From Pseudomonadota bacterium (GTDB lineage Bacteria > Desulfobacterota > Desulfovibrionia > Desulfovibrionales > Desulfovibrionaceae): a stretch of 64,000 bases of DNA. The DNA is taken from positions 1 through 64,000 of the forward strand of contig JAHJLB010000051.1 of NCBI GenBank assembly GCA_018822105.1, written 5' to 3'. The notes beneath the pieces are model-generated. The model had not been told where the DNA came from and did not search any database. It was given only the letters and a program-made list of their open reading frames with translations. Numbering within the stretch: position 1 is the first letter of the stretch; the number at the start of each line of letters is the position of its first letter. Shown one piece after another: positions 54,679 through 63,217 of this stretch. The translations under genes and the position numbers were made by a program.

Positions 54679-54695
54679 AGCAAGTTGCCTGCCAA
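54679..54695 (-). promoter_or_regulatory. Sigma-54-type promoter of motB-motA
   Basis: On the minus strand TTGGCAGGCAACTTGCT matches the sigma-54 consensus: GG at -24, GC at -12 and exactly ten bases between. Transcription would begin near 54668, leaving a leader of about 47 bases before the motB ATG. Flagellar operons under sigma-54 control are common in this group. No enhancer site was identified. Confidence 0.6.
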
Positions 54696-54819
54696 AGATG
54701 CAAGCATTTCATTTTACAGAGCATGCTTCGCAGCTATCCCGGGCCGCCCGGCCCTGCGCCAATACTCCGTCATTTCCATCAGGCCTTCCCTGGGCTAAGC
54801 TTCGGGCCGGAGGTGGACC

Positions 54820-55722
54820 ATGCGCATCCTGCTCACCGGGGCCAGCGGATTTCTAGGAAGCGTGTTCTGCCGCGAACTATCCGGCGAGCACGAGATCACG
54901 GGCCTGTGCCGTGGGCGGCAGACCAGCTCGCCCGGGGTGCGCGCCCTGAGGCTGGACCTTGCGGGAGACAGGGCCGACGGGCTCGCCCTGCGCGGGCTCC
55001 TCAGCACAGGCGGTTTCGACGCCGTGGTGCACGCCGCCGCCCTGTCGAGTCCCAACCAGTGCCAGGAGGACCCGGGGCTGTCCCGCCGGATCAACGTGGA
55101 GGCCACCGCGCTCCTGGCCGACCTCTGCGCCGAGGGCGGCCTGCCCCTGGCCTTCACCTCCACGGATCTGGTCTTCGACGGCCAGGGCACGCTCTACGCC
55201 GAGGACGCCCCGCCCGCGCCCCTGTCCCGCTACGGCGAACACAAGGCGCTGGCCGAACAGGCCGTGCTGGCGCGCCACCCGGCAGGCGGCCTGGTCTGCC
55301 GCCTGCCGCTCATGTATGGACGCTCCGAGCCCGGGACCTCATGCTTTCTGGATGGCCTGCTGGCCGGCGTCCTGCGGGGCGAGCCTTTGCGCCTGTTTGA
55401 GGACGAGTTCCGCTCGCCCCTGTTTGCCCGCGACGCCGCCCGCGGGCTGTTGCTGATGCTGGAGCGCAAGGCCAGGGGCGTTCTGCACCTTGGCGGGCCG
55501 GAGCGGCTTTCGCGCCTGGAGTTCGGCCAGCGCCTGCGGGACGCCCTCCGCGCATCTGGCGTTGCGCCGGCCTTGCGCATCGAGGCTGTGCGCCAGGCCG
55601 ACGTCCCCATGGCCGCGCCCCGGCCGCGCGACGTCTCCCTCTCAAGCGCCCGCGCCGCAGCCTTCGGCTTCGCCCCGGCCACGGCGGCCCAGGCCTTGCC
55701 TGACGTGCTGGCTCCGAAATGA
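54820..55722 (+). CDS. RmlD-like NAD(P)-dependent sugar reductase/epimerase
   Basis: The 300-residue short-chain dehydrogenase starts RILLTGASGFLGS (Rossmann loop) and has HAAALSSPNQCQEDP, TSTDLVFDG and the catalytic Tyr-Lys pair in SRYGEHKALAEQ. The overall layout matches RmlD-type dTDP-4-dehydrorhamnose reductases and related enzymes, but the substrate is not fixed by sequence. GGAGG lies 6 bases before the ATG. maf, a glycosyltransferase and pgpA follow on the same strand with short gaps, suggesting one transcript. Confidence 0.85.
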   Translation: MRILLTGASGFLGSVFCRELSGEHEITGLCRGRQTSSPGVRALRLDLAGDRADGLALRGLLSTGGFDAVVHAAALSSPNQCQEDPGLSRRINVEATALLADLCAEGGLPLAFTSTDLVFDGQGTLYAEDAPPAPLSRYGEHKALAEQAVLARHPAGGLVCRLPLMYGRSEPGTSCFLDGLLAGVLRGEPLRLFEDEFRSPLFARDAARGLLLMLERKARGVLHLGGPERLSRLEFGQRLRDALRASGVAPALRIEAVRQADVPMAAPRPRDVSLSSARAAAFGFAPATAAQALPDVLAPK

Positions 55723-55794
55723 CCCGTGGGGGCGATCTGGCCCAGGGAGCGCAGGGCCTTGACTCCGGTGGCAAATGACGTCACAAGCGCCGCC

Positions 55795-56442
55795 ATGACC
55801 AACGCATACCTGACCGGCACCTCCGCCGGCGCCTACCGCTCCCTTTCGGCCCTGGTGCTGGCCTCCAATTCTCCGCGCCGCCGCGATCTGCTGGGCTCCC
55901 TGGGCCTGGAGCTGGAGATCTGCCCGAGCAACGCCCCCGAACCCCCGCCCCTGCCCGGCGAGGCGCCAGAAGGCTACGCTTTGCGCATGGCGCGCCTGAA
56001 GACCCTGGACGTGGCCGTGTTGTATCCGGATTCTGCGGTGCTCGGCGCGGACACCATCGTGGTCCTGCCCGGCAACGCGGCCAGCCCCCCCCTGATCCTC
56101 GGCAAGCCGGCCAGCGGGGCCGACGCCCTGCGCATGCTGGCCCTGCTTTCCGGCCGCGCGCATCTGGTCATCACCGGCTGCTGCCTGGCCCTGCCCGGCG
56201 CGTCCGAGCCCTTCTGCTTCGCCGAAAGCACCGAGGTGCACATGCGCACCAGCACCCCCGGAGAGCTCGCCGCCTATGTCGCCACGGGCGAGCCAGCGGA
56301 CAAGGCCGGGGCCTACGCCATACAGGGCCTGGGCGCGTTCCTCGTTGAACGGGTCAGCGGATCGTACACCAACGTGGTGGGCCTGCCGGTGGCGGAATGC
56401 GCCCGGCTGCTGCTTGACAGGGGGCTCATCGCGGCCCGATAA
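55795..56442 (+). CDS. maf: Maf-family nucleotide pyrophosphatase
   Basis: Maf proteins hydrolyse noncanonical nucleoside triphosphates (such as dTTP, UTP or modified ones) and act near cell division. The 215-residue protein carries SNSPRRRDLLGSLG (the SxSPRR motif), the ADTIV active-site stretch, and YAIQGLGAFLVERVSGSYTNVVGLP, all diagnostic. The ATG at 55795 lacks a strong ribosome site; GTG starts at 55726 and 55768 are alternatives. The glycosyltransferase gene follows 21 bases later. Confidence 0.92.
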   Translation: MTNAYLTGTSAGAYRSLSALVLASNSPRRRDLLGSLGLELEICPSNAPEPPPLPGEAPEGYALRMARLKTLDVAVLYPDSAVLGADTIVVLPGNAASPPLILGKPASGADALRMLALLSGRAHLVITGCCLALPGASEPFCFAESTEVHMRTSTPGELAAYVATGEPADKAGAYAIQGLGAFLVERVSGSYTNVVGLPVAECARLLLDRGLIAAR

Positions 56443-56463
56443 GCATCCTTGCGCGGAGGCTGC

Positions 56464-57246
56464 ATGCCTGACATGGCCGACACCACCATCACCATCCCGG
56501 TGCGCTTCGACTCCACCGGCCGGGCGCGCAACCTCAAGGTTGTGCTGCGCTTCCTGCTGACCCACCTGCGTTTCCCCATCCTGCTCGGCGAAGAAGGCCC
56601 GCGCCCCCTGGCCCCGGAGTTCCTGCCGGAGTTCCTGGGCCGGGTCGGCTATCTGTTCACGCAGACCCATGCGCCCTATTTCCACAAGACACGCTGCCTG
56701 AACCGTCTGGCCCGGGCGGCCAAGACCCCGTATCTGCTCAGCCACGACACCGACGTGCTTGCGCCGCCGCAGCAATACGCACGGGCCCACGGCGTTTTGG
56801 CCCAGGGCGCGGACATGGCCTTTCCCTATGACGGCCAGTGCCTGGAGGTGGACGACGTGGGCATCACCCGCATCTGGACCCAGGCCTCCCTGGGGCACCT
56901 GTCCGCGGACACCTGCGCGGTGCGCTCGGCCCGGGTCTTTGGCGGCTGCGTCCTGATGCGGCGGCAGGCCTTTTTCGAGGCCGGCATGGAGAACGAGCAT
57001 TTCCGCGCCTGGGGCCTGGAGGACGACGAGCGCGTGGCCCGCTTCGCCAACCTGGGCCTGCGCGTGGAGCGGGTGTCCGGCCCGCTGTATCATCTGGAGC
57101 ACCCCCGGCCGCCGGACCAGATCGGCCAGGACAATCCGCACTACCAGGCCAATGACCAGGAGTACCGGAAGGTCGCCGGCATGGCCGCGGACGAGCTCAA
57201 GGCCTACATCGCCACCTGGCCGTGGCGCAACGAACCCCAGCCGTGA
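56464..57246 (+). CDS. GT-A glycosyltransferase (galactosyltransferase C-terminal type)
   Basis: The 260-residue protein lacks a signal peptide or membrane helix. The LLSHDTDVLAPP stretch holds the DxD metal motif, and FGGCVLMRRQAFFEAGMENE with GLEDDERVARF is the C-terminal signature of galactosyltransferase-like (Glyco_transf_7C) enzymes. GGAGG lies 4 bases before the ATG at 56464. The sugar and acceptor are unknown. It lies between maf and pgpA with short spacing. Confidence 0.8.
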   Translation: MPDMADTTITIPVRFDSTGRARNLKVVLRFLLTHLRFPILLGEEGPRPLAPEFLPEFLGRVGYLFTQTHAPYFHKTRCLNRLARAAKTPYLLSHDTDVLAPPQQYARAHGVLAQGADMAFPYDGQCLEVDDVGITRIWTQASLGHLSADTCAVRSARVFGGCVLMRRQAFFEAGMENEHFRAWGLEDDERVARFANLGLRVERVSGPLYHLEHPRPPDQIGQDNPHYQANDQEYRKVAGMAADELKAYIATWPWRNEPQP

Positions 57247-57260
57247 CCGCAGGAGGCCAC

Positions 57261-57761
57261 ATGGACCACCAGCCGCACACCACAGGCCACCTCGACCGCG
57301 CCGCTTTGGCCCTGGCCACCCTGGGCCCTGTGGGGCGCATGCCCGGGGCCCCCGGCACCTGGGGCTCGGCCGCGGCCCTGCTGCTGGCGCCCTGGGTCTT
57401 CATGCCCCTGCCCCTGGCCTGGCGCCTGGGACTGCTGGCGCTGATCCTGGGTGTGGGGACCTGGGCCGCCGCCCGCGCCGGCGGGATACTGGGCCAGGAG
57501 GACCCCGGCTGCGTGGTGGTGGACGAGCTCCTTGGCCAGTGGACCGCCTTTGCGCCCTTCCACCTGTCCGGGTGGTCCCCGGCCACCCCCTGGGAGTTGC
57601 TGGCCCTGTTCGGCCTGTTCCGGTTCTTCGACATCCTGAAGCCCTGGCCCATCCGCGCGGTTGAGCGCAGTGTGCCGGGCGGCCTGGGCGTCATGCTCGA
57701 CGACCTTGTGGCCGGCCTTTGCGCCGCTGGTGCGTTCTTTTTCATCCGCCTCTTCCTGTAG
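57261..57761 (+). CDS. pgpA: Phosphatidylglycerophosphatase A
   Basis: PgpA removes the phosphate from phosphatidylglycerophosphate to form phosphatidylglycerol, an inner-membrane lipid and the donor for Lgt. The 166-residue protein has PVGRMPGAPGTWGS, the catalytic DPGCVVVDELLGQW, FRFFDILKPWPI and the C-terminal VMLDDLVAG, all hallmark motifs, with three or four membrane helices. The ATG at 57261 has AGGAGG 5 bases upstream. It ends the plus-strand run that starts with the sugar epimerase and converges with pal. Confidence 0.93.
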   Translation: MDHQPHTTGHLDRAALALATLGPVGRMPGAPGTWGSAAALLLAPWVFMPLPLAWRLGLLALILGVGTWAAARAGGILGQEDPGCVVVDELLGQWTAFAPFHLSGWSPATPWELLALFGLFRFFDILKPWPIRAVERSVPGGLGVMLDDLVAGLCAAGAFFFIRLFL

Positions 57762-57776
57762 CAGCCCGCACGAAAA

Positions 57777-57806
57777 GACCGCCGCAGCCCAGGGGCCACG
57801 GCGGTC
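57777..57806 (-). terminator. Terminator of the tol-pal operon
   Basis: Arms gaccgccg (57777-57784) and cggcggtc (57799-57806) pair perfectly. On the minus strand a TTTT run follows directly, so it ends the pal transcript; it may also serve the convergent pgpA gene. Confidence 0.7.
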
Positions 57807-57850
57807 ATGCACCCGCAATTCTCATTCAGCGGCGGTCGTCCCGTTGCGGA

Positions 57851-58405
57851 CTAGTTCTGAATCATGAACTCGTCGCGGCGGTTCTTGGCCCAGGCGGCCT
57901 CGGTGTGGCCCTGGTCCGCGGGGCGCTCCTTGCCGTAGCTGACGATGGTCATGCGCTCGGTGGCGATGCCGAGCTGGTTCAGGAACTGCTGGGAGGCCTT
58001 GGCCCGGCGCTCGCCCAGGGCCAGGTTGTACTCGCTGGTGCCGCGCTCGTCGCAGTGGCCCTCGATGACGATATTGAACAGGGAGTACTTCTTCAACGTC
58101 TCGGCCTTGGAGGTGAGCACGTCGCGGCTCTCCGGGGTCAGCTCGAAGGAGTCGAAGGCGAAGTAGATCACGTTGCCGACTTCACGCTGGGCCTGCTCGC
58201 GCTGCTGGGCGCGGATCTCGTCCTCGGTCAGGCTGCGCGACTCCGGAGCCGGCGCAGACTTCTGCCAGTCGGTGTCCTTGTCCGAAATTTCCACCTTGGT
58301 GGCGCTGGAGGGCATGGAGTCCGTGGTTTTCTTGGCGCAACCAGCCCCCAGGACCATGACCAGGCTCAACATGAGCATCATTGCGAAAATGCGTTTGGCG
58401 TTCAT
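57851..58405 (-). CDS. pal: Peptidoglycan-associated lipoprotein Pal
   Basis: Pal links the outer membrane to peptidoglycan and interacts with TolB and TolA. The 184-residue protein has a lipoprotein signal peptide with lipobox LGAGC (Cys22) and an OmpA-like domain with FAFDSFELTPESR, IEGHCDERGTSEYNLALGERRA and YGKERPADQGHTEAAWAKNRR. The ATG at 58405 is favoured; another ATG directly upstream (58408) is possible, with GGAGG in reach of both. It has its own promoter (58459-58486), so it can be expressed apart from tolQRAB. Confidence 0.95.
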   Translation of the reverse strand: MNAKRIFAMMLMLSLVMVLGAGCAKKTTDSMPSSATKVEISDKDTDWQKSAPAPESRSLTEDEIRAQQREQAQREVGNVIYFAFDSFELTPESRDVLTSKAETLKKYSLFNIVIEGHCDERGTSEYNLALGERRAKASQQFLNQLGIATERMTIVSYGKERPADQGHTEAAWAKNRRDEFMIQN

Positions 58406-58458
58406 CATTTCCTCCTTGGTGTGTATCGCGCATGCGCGTTTACTGTCATTGTTCCCAA

Positions 58459-58486
58459 AAAATACAAATCCTCTCCACACGGTCAA
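58459..58486 (-). promoter_or_regulatory. Promoter of pal with a palindrome in the leader
   Basis: On the minus strand, TTGACC (58481-58486) and TATTTT (58459-58464) are 16 bases apart, a strong housekeeping-type promoter. The leader of about 45 bases contains a perfect 12-base palindrome at 58427-58438 and then the ribosome site. Confidence 0.6.
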
Positions 58487-58543
58487 TTGCGCACTATGAA
58501 AGTATCCGCCTTTTTCTGAAAAAATCAAGACGAATTTATTGGG

Positions 58544-59848
58544 TTAATCCAGGGCCGTGGCCACGCCCCAGGCAGGCGCCATGGCGTCGCCAGGGCCGGT
58601 GGGGATCAGCTTCGCCGCGTCGCCATAGCGCGTGGTGACGTAGATCTTGGCTCCGCCGCCACGGGTGGAGGAAAAGGACACGAAGTAGCCGTCCGGGTCA
58701 AAGCTCGGGTCTTCGTCGCTGCCGGGGCCAAAGGAGATCTGCCGCTCCTGGTTGGCCACCAGGTCGCGGATGAAGATGCGGTGGCCGTCGCCGGTCATCC
58801 GCGCGAAGACCACGAAGCGGCCGTCCGGGCTCAAGGATGGCCGGGTGTTGTAGGTGCCCTCGTAGGTCACGCGCTCGACAACTCCGGTGTCGCGGTTGAG
58901 CAGGAAGATCTGCGGCCCGCCAAGACGGCCGGAGCAGAAGACCATCTTGCGGCCCGAGAGGTCGAAGCTGGGCGACACGCTGATGGCCCAGCTGGGGGCC
59001 AGGGGCTGCGAGACCTTGAAATCGGCGTCCAGGAGATAGATGTCCGGGTGTCCGCCCATGGACAGGGCCACGGCGATCTTGCCGTCGGGCGTGAAGGTGG
59101 GGCTGATGACCACGTCGCCGGCGAACTTGCGCAAGCGGGAGAAGCGGCGCCCCCGGTCCCAGAGACCCAGCCGGTGGCCCCTGTCGGAAATGTTGGTGTA
59201 GGCCACCTGACGGCCGTCCTTGGACCAGGAGGGGCTCACGTTGTAGCCGCCGTCGCGGGTGATCTGGGTCAGTTCGCGCCCCAGGGCCGAGGCCGTGAAC
59301 AGCTCCTTGCCCCCGCCCACGCGCTTGGAGAAGGCCAGGGTGGAGTCGAAGAACCCGCTCTTGCCCGTGAGCACGCGCATGAGCTGGGCGCAGAAGCGGT
59401 CGGCCACGTGGGCCACCCCGTCTGCGCCGACCTGGCTGTAGGCCTTGCCCACCAGAAGCTTGCGCGTGAAGGTCTCGTAGACCCGCGCCTCGATGTCCTG
59501 GCCCGAGCCTCCGATGGTCATGACCAAGTCGATGCGGCCCATCTGCAGGGGCTTGAAGTCGATGTCATCGGACTTGACCCCGCGGCTGGGGTCGCCGCCC
59601 AGCACCTCGTTCAGGTACGCCAGGCGCAGGAATGGCAGGAACCCGAGGTCGCCCTGCACATACTCCCCGAAGTTGCGGGCCAGGGCAGTGGCGGACGCGC
59701 CGCCAACCCCGCGCGCAGGCAGCACCAAGATGTTCACGCGGGTCTGCCCCGGGCCGAAGATGTCCACGGACAGGGTCTGGGCGGCATTAAGGGTGTCGCC
59801 AGAGGCCAACAGCAAAAGCAGGGTCAATATCCAGATTTTCAGTTTCAT
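58544..59848 (-). CDS. tolB: Tol-Pal system protein TolB
   Basis: TolB is the periplasmic beta-propeller that binds Pal and keeps the outer membrane attached at division. The 434-residue protein has a signal peptide (ILTLLLLLASGDTLNA) and TolB-propeller repeats such as YNVSPSWSKDGRQVAYTNIS, SPTFTPDGKIAVALSMGG and PSFDPDGYFVSFSSTRGG. Length matches the family. The tolA gene ends 20 bases upstream and pal starts 138 bases downstream. No strong ribosome site is visible before the ATG, so translational coupling is possible. Confidence 0.95.
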   Translation of the reverse strand: MKLKIWILTLLLLLASGDTLNAAQTLSVDIFGPGQTRVNILVLPARGVGGASATALARNFGEYVQGDLGFLPFLRLAYLNEVLGGDPSRGVKSDDIDFKPLQMGRIDLVMTIGGSGQDIEARVYETFTRKLLVGKAYSQVGADGVAHVADRFCAQLMRVLTGKSGFFDSTLAFSKRVGGGKELFTASALGRELTQITRDGGYNVSPSWSKDGRQVAYTNISDRGHRLGLWDRGRRFSRLRKFAGDVVISPTFTPDGKIAVALSMGGHPDIYLLDADFKVSQPLAPSWAISVSPSFDLSGRKMVFCSGRLGGPQIFLLNRDTGVVERVTYEGTYNTRPSLSPDGRFVVFARMTGDGHRIFIRDLVANQERQISFGPGSDEDPSFDPDGYFVSFSSTRGGGAKIYVTTRYGDAAKLIPTGPGDAMAPAWGVATALD

Positions 59849-59868
59849 TGTCGTGTTCAGGCCGGGAA

Positions 59869-60771
59869 TTACTTCCGCAGCTCCTGTAGGTTGAAGGTGA
59901 TGCGCAAGGTGTCCAGACTCCTGGTGCGCGGGGGCGGCAGGGTCTGGGTCTCATGCACGGCGCGCAGGGCCGAATCGTCAAAATCAGGCTTGCCCGAAGG
60001 CGTGGCCACCCGCGCGCCGGTGATCTTGCCCTGCTGGTCGATGTTGATCTCCAGCACCACGGCCACGTTGGTCTCCACGCCGAAGGCCGGGTAGCGCCAG
60101 TTCTTCTTGATGATCTGCTTGATGATGTCGCCGTAGACGCTCATGAGGCCCGAGCCGGTGCCTCCCGCGCCCGCGCCCTTGCCGCCGCCGGCCCCGCCGG
60201 GGCCGGTGCCGCCTGCGGTGAAGATGTTTCCGCCCTCGGACTTGCGCAGGGCGTCCAGCGCCCCGGCCACCTGGCTCTTCTTGGCCTCCTTGGCCTTCTC
60301 CGCGGCGCTCTTGGCGTCCTGGGCCACGTCCTTCTTGATGTCCTTCAAGGCCTCCTTCAGGAGATCCTGACGGGAAAGCTTCGTCTCCACGGGCTTGGGC
60401 GGCTCTTCCTTCTTCTCGACCTTCTTCTCGGCCTTCTTCTCCTCGACCTTCTTCTCGCTGATGGCCTTGGCGTCGTCGCGGACCACCGGCTCGGGCTTCA
60501 GCGTCACGGTCTTGGGCGGGGGCGGGATGGCCGCCGCAGGCTGTTCGTCCTGCTGCCCTTGGGCTTCCGGCGGAGGGGCTCCGGCGGCCTCGCCCGTGTC
60601 CCCGGCGGCGGGATCCTCGGAAGGGTTCAGCGACACCAGGTCCACCGTGTACATGGGCTTGTCCATGTCCACCTTCATGCTGCTGCCGATGCCGAACACA
60701 CCCGCAGCCACGAGCAGCGCGTGCATGGCCAGCGAAAGGAAAAAACCTGCGGTCTGCCGTGATTCCTGCAC
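59869..60771 (-). CDS. tolA: TolA/TonB-like protein
   Basis: TolA spans the periplasm and transmits inner-membrane energy from TolQR to the outer membrane. The 300-residue protein has one N-terminal helix (FFLSLAMHALLVAAGVFGIG), a Lys/Glu-rich extended region (about 100-180, EEKKAEKKVEKKEE) and a C-terminal TonB/TolA domain (NWRYPAFGVETNVAVVLEIN, DDSALRAVHETQTLPPP). It starts at a GTG at 60771 with GGAG about 8 bases upstream. A Pro-rich and a Gly-rich stretch flank the helical part. It lies between tolR and tolB. Confidence 0.9.
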   Translation of the reverse strand: MQESRQTAGFFLSLAMHALLVAAGVFGIGSSMKVDMDKPMYTVDLVSLNPSEDPAAGDTGEAAGAPPPEAQGQQDEQPAAAIPPPPKTVTLKPEPVVRDDAKAISEKKVEEKKAEKKVEKKEEPPKPVETKLSRQDLLKEALKDIKKDVAQDAKSAAEKAKEAKKSQVAGALDALRKSEGGNIFTAGGTGPGGAGGGKGAGAGGTGSGLMSVYGDIIKQIIKKNWRYPAFGVETNVAVVLEINIDQQGKITGARVATPSGKPDFDDSALRAVHETQTLPPPRTRSLDTLRITFNLQELRK

Positions 60772-60793
60772 GAATAGTCTCCGCGCGCGGGGC

Positions 60794-61258
60794 TTACTGC
60801 GCCGGGGCAGTGGGCTTGTTCGTCTCGCCCTTTTGGTCGCCCTTCTGGTCTTCCGAAGCCTCGGCCACGATGCCCAGCTTCTCGATGCCCACGCTCTTGA
60901 TCTCGCCCATGACCTTGACCACCACGCCGTAGGCCACGTCCTTGTCGGCGCGCAGGTACAGCTGCTTCTTCTGGCTCACCACCAGGTTCGTCAGGTGCTG
61001 GCGCAGATCCTCGAAGGGCACGTTGTACTCGTCAAGATACAGCCCGCCGTCCTTCTTCACCGTGAGCACCAAATGGTCGCTGCCCGCGGGCAGGGTGCGC
61101 ACGCTCCGGGTCCTGGGCAGGTCCACGTCCACCCCTTGCGTCAGCATGGGCGCAGTGACCATGAAGATAATCAGCAGGACCAGCATCACGTCCACAAAGG
61201 GCGTGACGTTGATCTCGGCCATGTAGCCGCGCGGGCCCTTGCCTACAGCCGCACCCAT
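60794..61258 (-). CDS. tolR: Tol-Pal proton-motor protein TolR (ExbD family)
   Basis: TolR is the small membrane partner of TolQ that harvests the proton gradient. The 154-residue protein has one helix with the conserved ion-carrying Asp (EINVTPFVDVMLVLLIIFMV) and a periplasmic domain (DLRQHLTNLVVSQKKQLYL, LRADKDVAYG). A shorter start at 61222 (MAEINVTPF) is possible. It begins 9 bases after the tolQ stop and ends 22 bases before tolA. The C-terminal tail is Gln/Lys-rich. Confidence 0.94.
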   Translation of the reverse strand: MGAAVGKGPRGYMAEINVTPFVDVMLVLLIIFMVTAPMLTQGVDVDLPRTRSVRTLPAGSDHLVLTVKKDGGLYLDEYNVPFEDLRQHLTNLVVSQKKQLYLRADKDVAYGVVVKVMGEIKSVGIEKLGIVAEASEDQKGDQKGETNKPTAPAQ

Positions 61259-61267
61259 GGCCGCCCC

Positions 61268-61963
61268 CTAGCCCTTGGGCCCGGAGGCCCAGGAGACCTC
61301 GCGCTCCACGCGGTTCAAAAAGGCTCCGGCGAAGTTCACCATCTCCGTCTCCACCTCGCCCAGCAGGGCCAGCAGGTAGTTGTAGGCGATGGTGGCGGGG
61401 ATGGCGACCACCAGGCCGATGGCCGTGGTCACCAGGGCCTCGGAGATGCCCGGGGCCACGGTGGCCAGGGCGGCGCTTTGTGACAGGCCGATGGAGTGGA
61501 AGGCGTGCATGATGCCCCAGACCGTGCCGAAGAGCCCGATGAAGGGCGCGGCGTTGGCGCAGGTGGCCAAAAACGACAGGGAGCTGCCCAGGTGGCGCAT
61601 CTCTTCGCTCACGCCCTGGCGCAGCACGCGCCGGAGGGTGTCCTTCACCAGCATGCGCTTGCGTTCGCGCTCGATGTCGGCCTTCTCCAGCTTGCGGAAC
61701 TCGGCCACGGCCATGAGGCCCACCTTGGACAGGGGCGAGTCGCCGTCGCGGGAGACGGCCTGCAGGCCCTCGGACAGGTCGTGGGCCTCGTTGAACAGGG
61801 CGTAGCCCTTGCTCACCAGATGCCGCGTACGCTTGTACAAGATGAGCTTGTGGAAGATGATGGTCCAACTCCACAGGGACATGACGGCCAGGAGGGCCAG
61901 CACCACCTGCACGCCCAAGGTGGCGCCCAGCATCATGCCCAGAAATCCGGTTTCAGGAATCAT
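61268..61963 (-). CDS. tolQ: Tol-Pal proton-motor protein TolQ (ExbB family)
   Basis: TolQ is the polytopic stator of the Tol machine. The 231-residue protein has an N-terminal helix (about 10-34) and two more after about residue 125, with the family stretch LATCANAAPFIGLFGTVWGI and GISEALVTTAIGLVVAIPAT. The ATG at 61963 has GAGGAGG 9 bases upstream; ten more codons are open before it. It heads tolQ-tolR-tolA-tolB-pal, and lies 95 bases downstream of the PHP gene. Confidence 0.95.
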   Translation of the reverse strand: MIPETGFLGMMLGATLGVQVVLALLAVMSLWSWTIIFHKLILYKRTRHLVSKGYALFNEAHDLSEGLQAVSRDGDSPLSKVGLMAVAEFRKLEKADIERERKRMLVKDTLRRVLRQGVSEEMRHLGSSLSFLATCANAAPFIGLFGTVWGIMHAFHSIGLSQSAALATVAPGISEALVTTAIGLVVAIPATIAYNYLLALLGEVETEMVNFAGAFLNRVEREVSWASGPKG

Positions 61964-62058
61964 TCGTATGGTCCTCCTCACATCTCGGCACAACCGGTGC
62001 CAGCGAATCTGCGCGTCCGCTCGCCTGGGGCGCGACGCTCCATCTCACGAAAAAGTCC

Positions 62059-62715
62059 TCAGCGGATGCCCCGGCAGCGCTGCACGATGTCCCAGGCGTT
62101 GGCGCCCGCCTGGCGGTATTCCTCAGGCGTGAGCCCCGCGCCATAGGCCACCTTGCGCCTGAGCTCCTCGCTGACGAGGTCGCCGGGGGCATGGGTGTCG
62201 TTGTCGATGACGAGCCTGGCCCCGAAGCGCCGGGCCAGGGCCGCCACATTGCCGTTGCAGTAGCTGTGGCCGCGCCTGGTGGTGATCTCCAGGGCCACGC
62301 CGCGCTCACTCGCGAGCCTTACCTCGACCTCGGTGATGAGGCCCGGATGGGCCAGCACGTCCACGCCGGCCTCGATGGCCGCAAGATTGGTGCCCTGTGC
62401 CACGGGCTCGACAACGGTCTCGCCGTGGCACAGCACGATCTGCGCGCCCGCGTCCCGGGCCATCTTGACGAAGTCGGCCATGAGCGGCGGCGGCACGTGG
62501 GTCAGCTCCACCCCGGCCAGCACCTCCATGTCGAAGAAATGGGCGTAGGCGTCGGTGAGGCGGCGAACGTTCTCCAGAATGAGCCGCATGTTGCTGGCGT
62601 CGGCATGGTCGGTGATGGCCATGGCCTTGTACCCGGCCACCCGCGCGCGACGGATGAGTTCGGCCGGGATGAGCTCGCCGTCGCTGAAGGTGGTGTGCAT
62701 GTGCAGGTCGATCAT
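62059..62715 (-). CDS. PHP-domain phosphoesterase (histidinol-phosphatase-like)
   Basis: The 218-residue protein is a single PHP domain: DLHMHTTFSDGE, ITDHADASN, GVELTHVPP, LAHPGLITE and DNDTHAPGD supply the metal-binding His and Asp residues of a trinuclear site. Such enzymes hydrolyse phosphomonoesters; the substrate is not clear. The ATG at 62715 has GAGG 5 bases upstream. It begins 7 bases after the bifunctional-nuclease stop, so the two are probably co-transcribed, and it precedes tolQ by 95 bases. Confidence 0.88.
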   Translation of the reverse strand: MIDLHMHTTFSDGELIPAELIRRARVAGYKAMAITDHADASNMRLILENVRRLTDAYAHFFDMEVLAGVELTHVPPPLMADFVKMARDAGAQIVLCHGETVVEPVAQGTNLAAIEAGVDVLAHPGLITEVEVRLASERGVALEITTRRGHSYCNGNVAALARRFGARLVIDNDTHAPGDLVSEELRRKVAYGAGLTPEEYRQAGANAWDIVQRCRGIR

Positions 62716-62722
62716 TGCCGCC

Positions 62723-63210
62723 TCACATTTTGTACTTGGACTCGTCGAGGGAAAAATTCTCCAGCTCCTCTGTCCACTTCTCGCGATCCGAGCCGCCGAA
62801 CTCGGCCTGGGCGCCATCGAGCGAGCGCGTGCCGGCCTCGGCCAGCACGGATTCGGCCACGCGGATGGGCACCTCGGCGCGCACGGCCAGGGCGATGGCG
62901 TCGGAGGGGCGGCAGTCTATGCGCCGCACATGGCCCTCCTGGGCCACCACCACCTCGGCGTAGAAGGTGCCCTCGCGCAGGGCCACCACCTCCACGCCCG
63001 TCACCTGCCCGCCCAGGGCGTCCACCACGCGCGCAAGCAGGTCGTGGGTCATGGGCCGGGGCGTCTCCACGGCGTTGATGGCCAGCGAAATGGCCATGGC
63101 CTCCACCGGGCCGATCCAGATGGGCAGGGCCAGATCCCGCGCCTCATCCTTGAGGATGAGCACCGGGGACTGGGCCTTTTCGTCCACCGCCAGACCGAAA
63201 ATCTTCATCT

Positions 63211-63217
<7 letters not shown>
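62723..63217 (-). CDS. Bifunctional nuclease family protein (DUF151)
   Basis: The 164-residue protein matches the BFN/DUF151 family: LILKDEARDLALPIWIGPVEA, the RPMTHDLL stretch, and IDCRPSDAIALAVRAEVPI, which are the family hallmarks. Plant and bacterial members cleave RNA and DNA in vitro. The ATG at 63217 overlaps the miaB stop by seven bases, giving translational coupling. A start three codons later (63208) is also possible. The tail is acidic and hydrophobic-poor. Confidence 0.9.
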
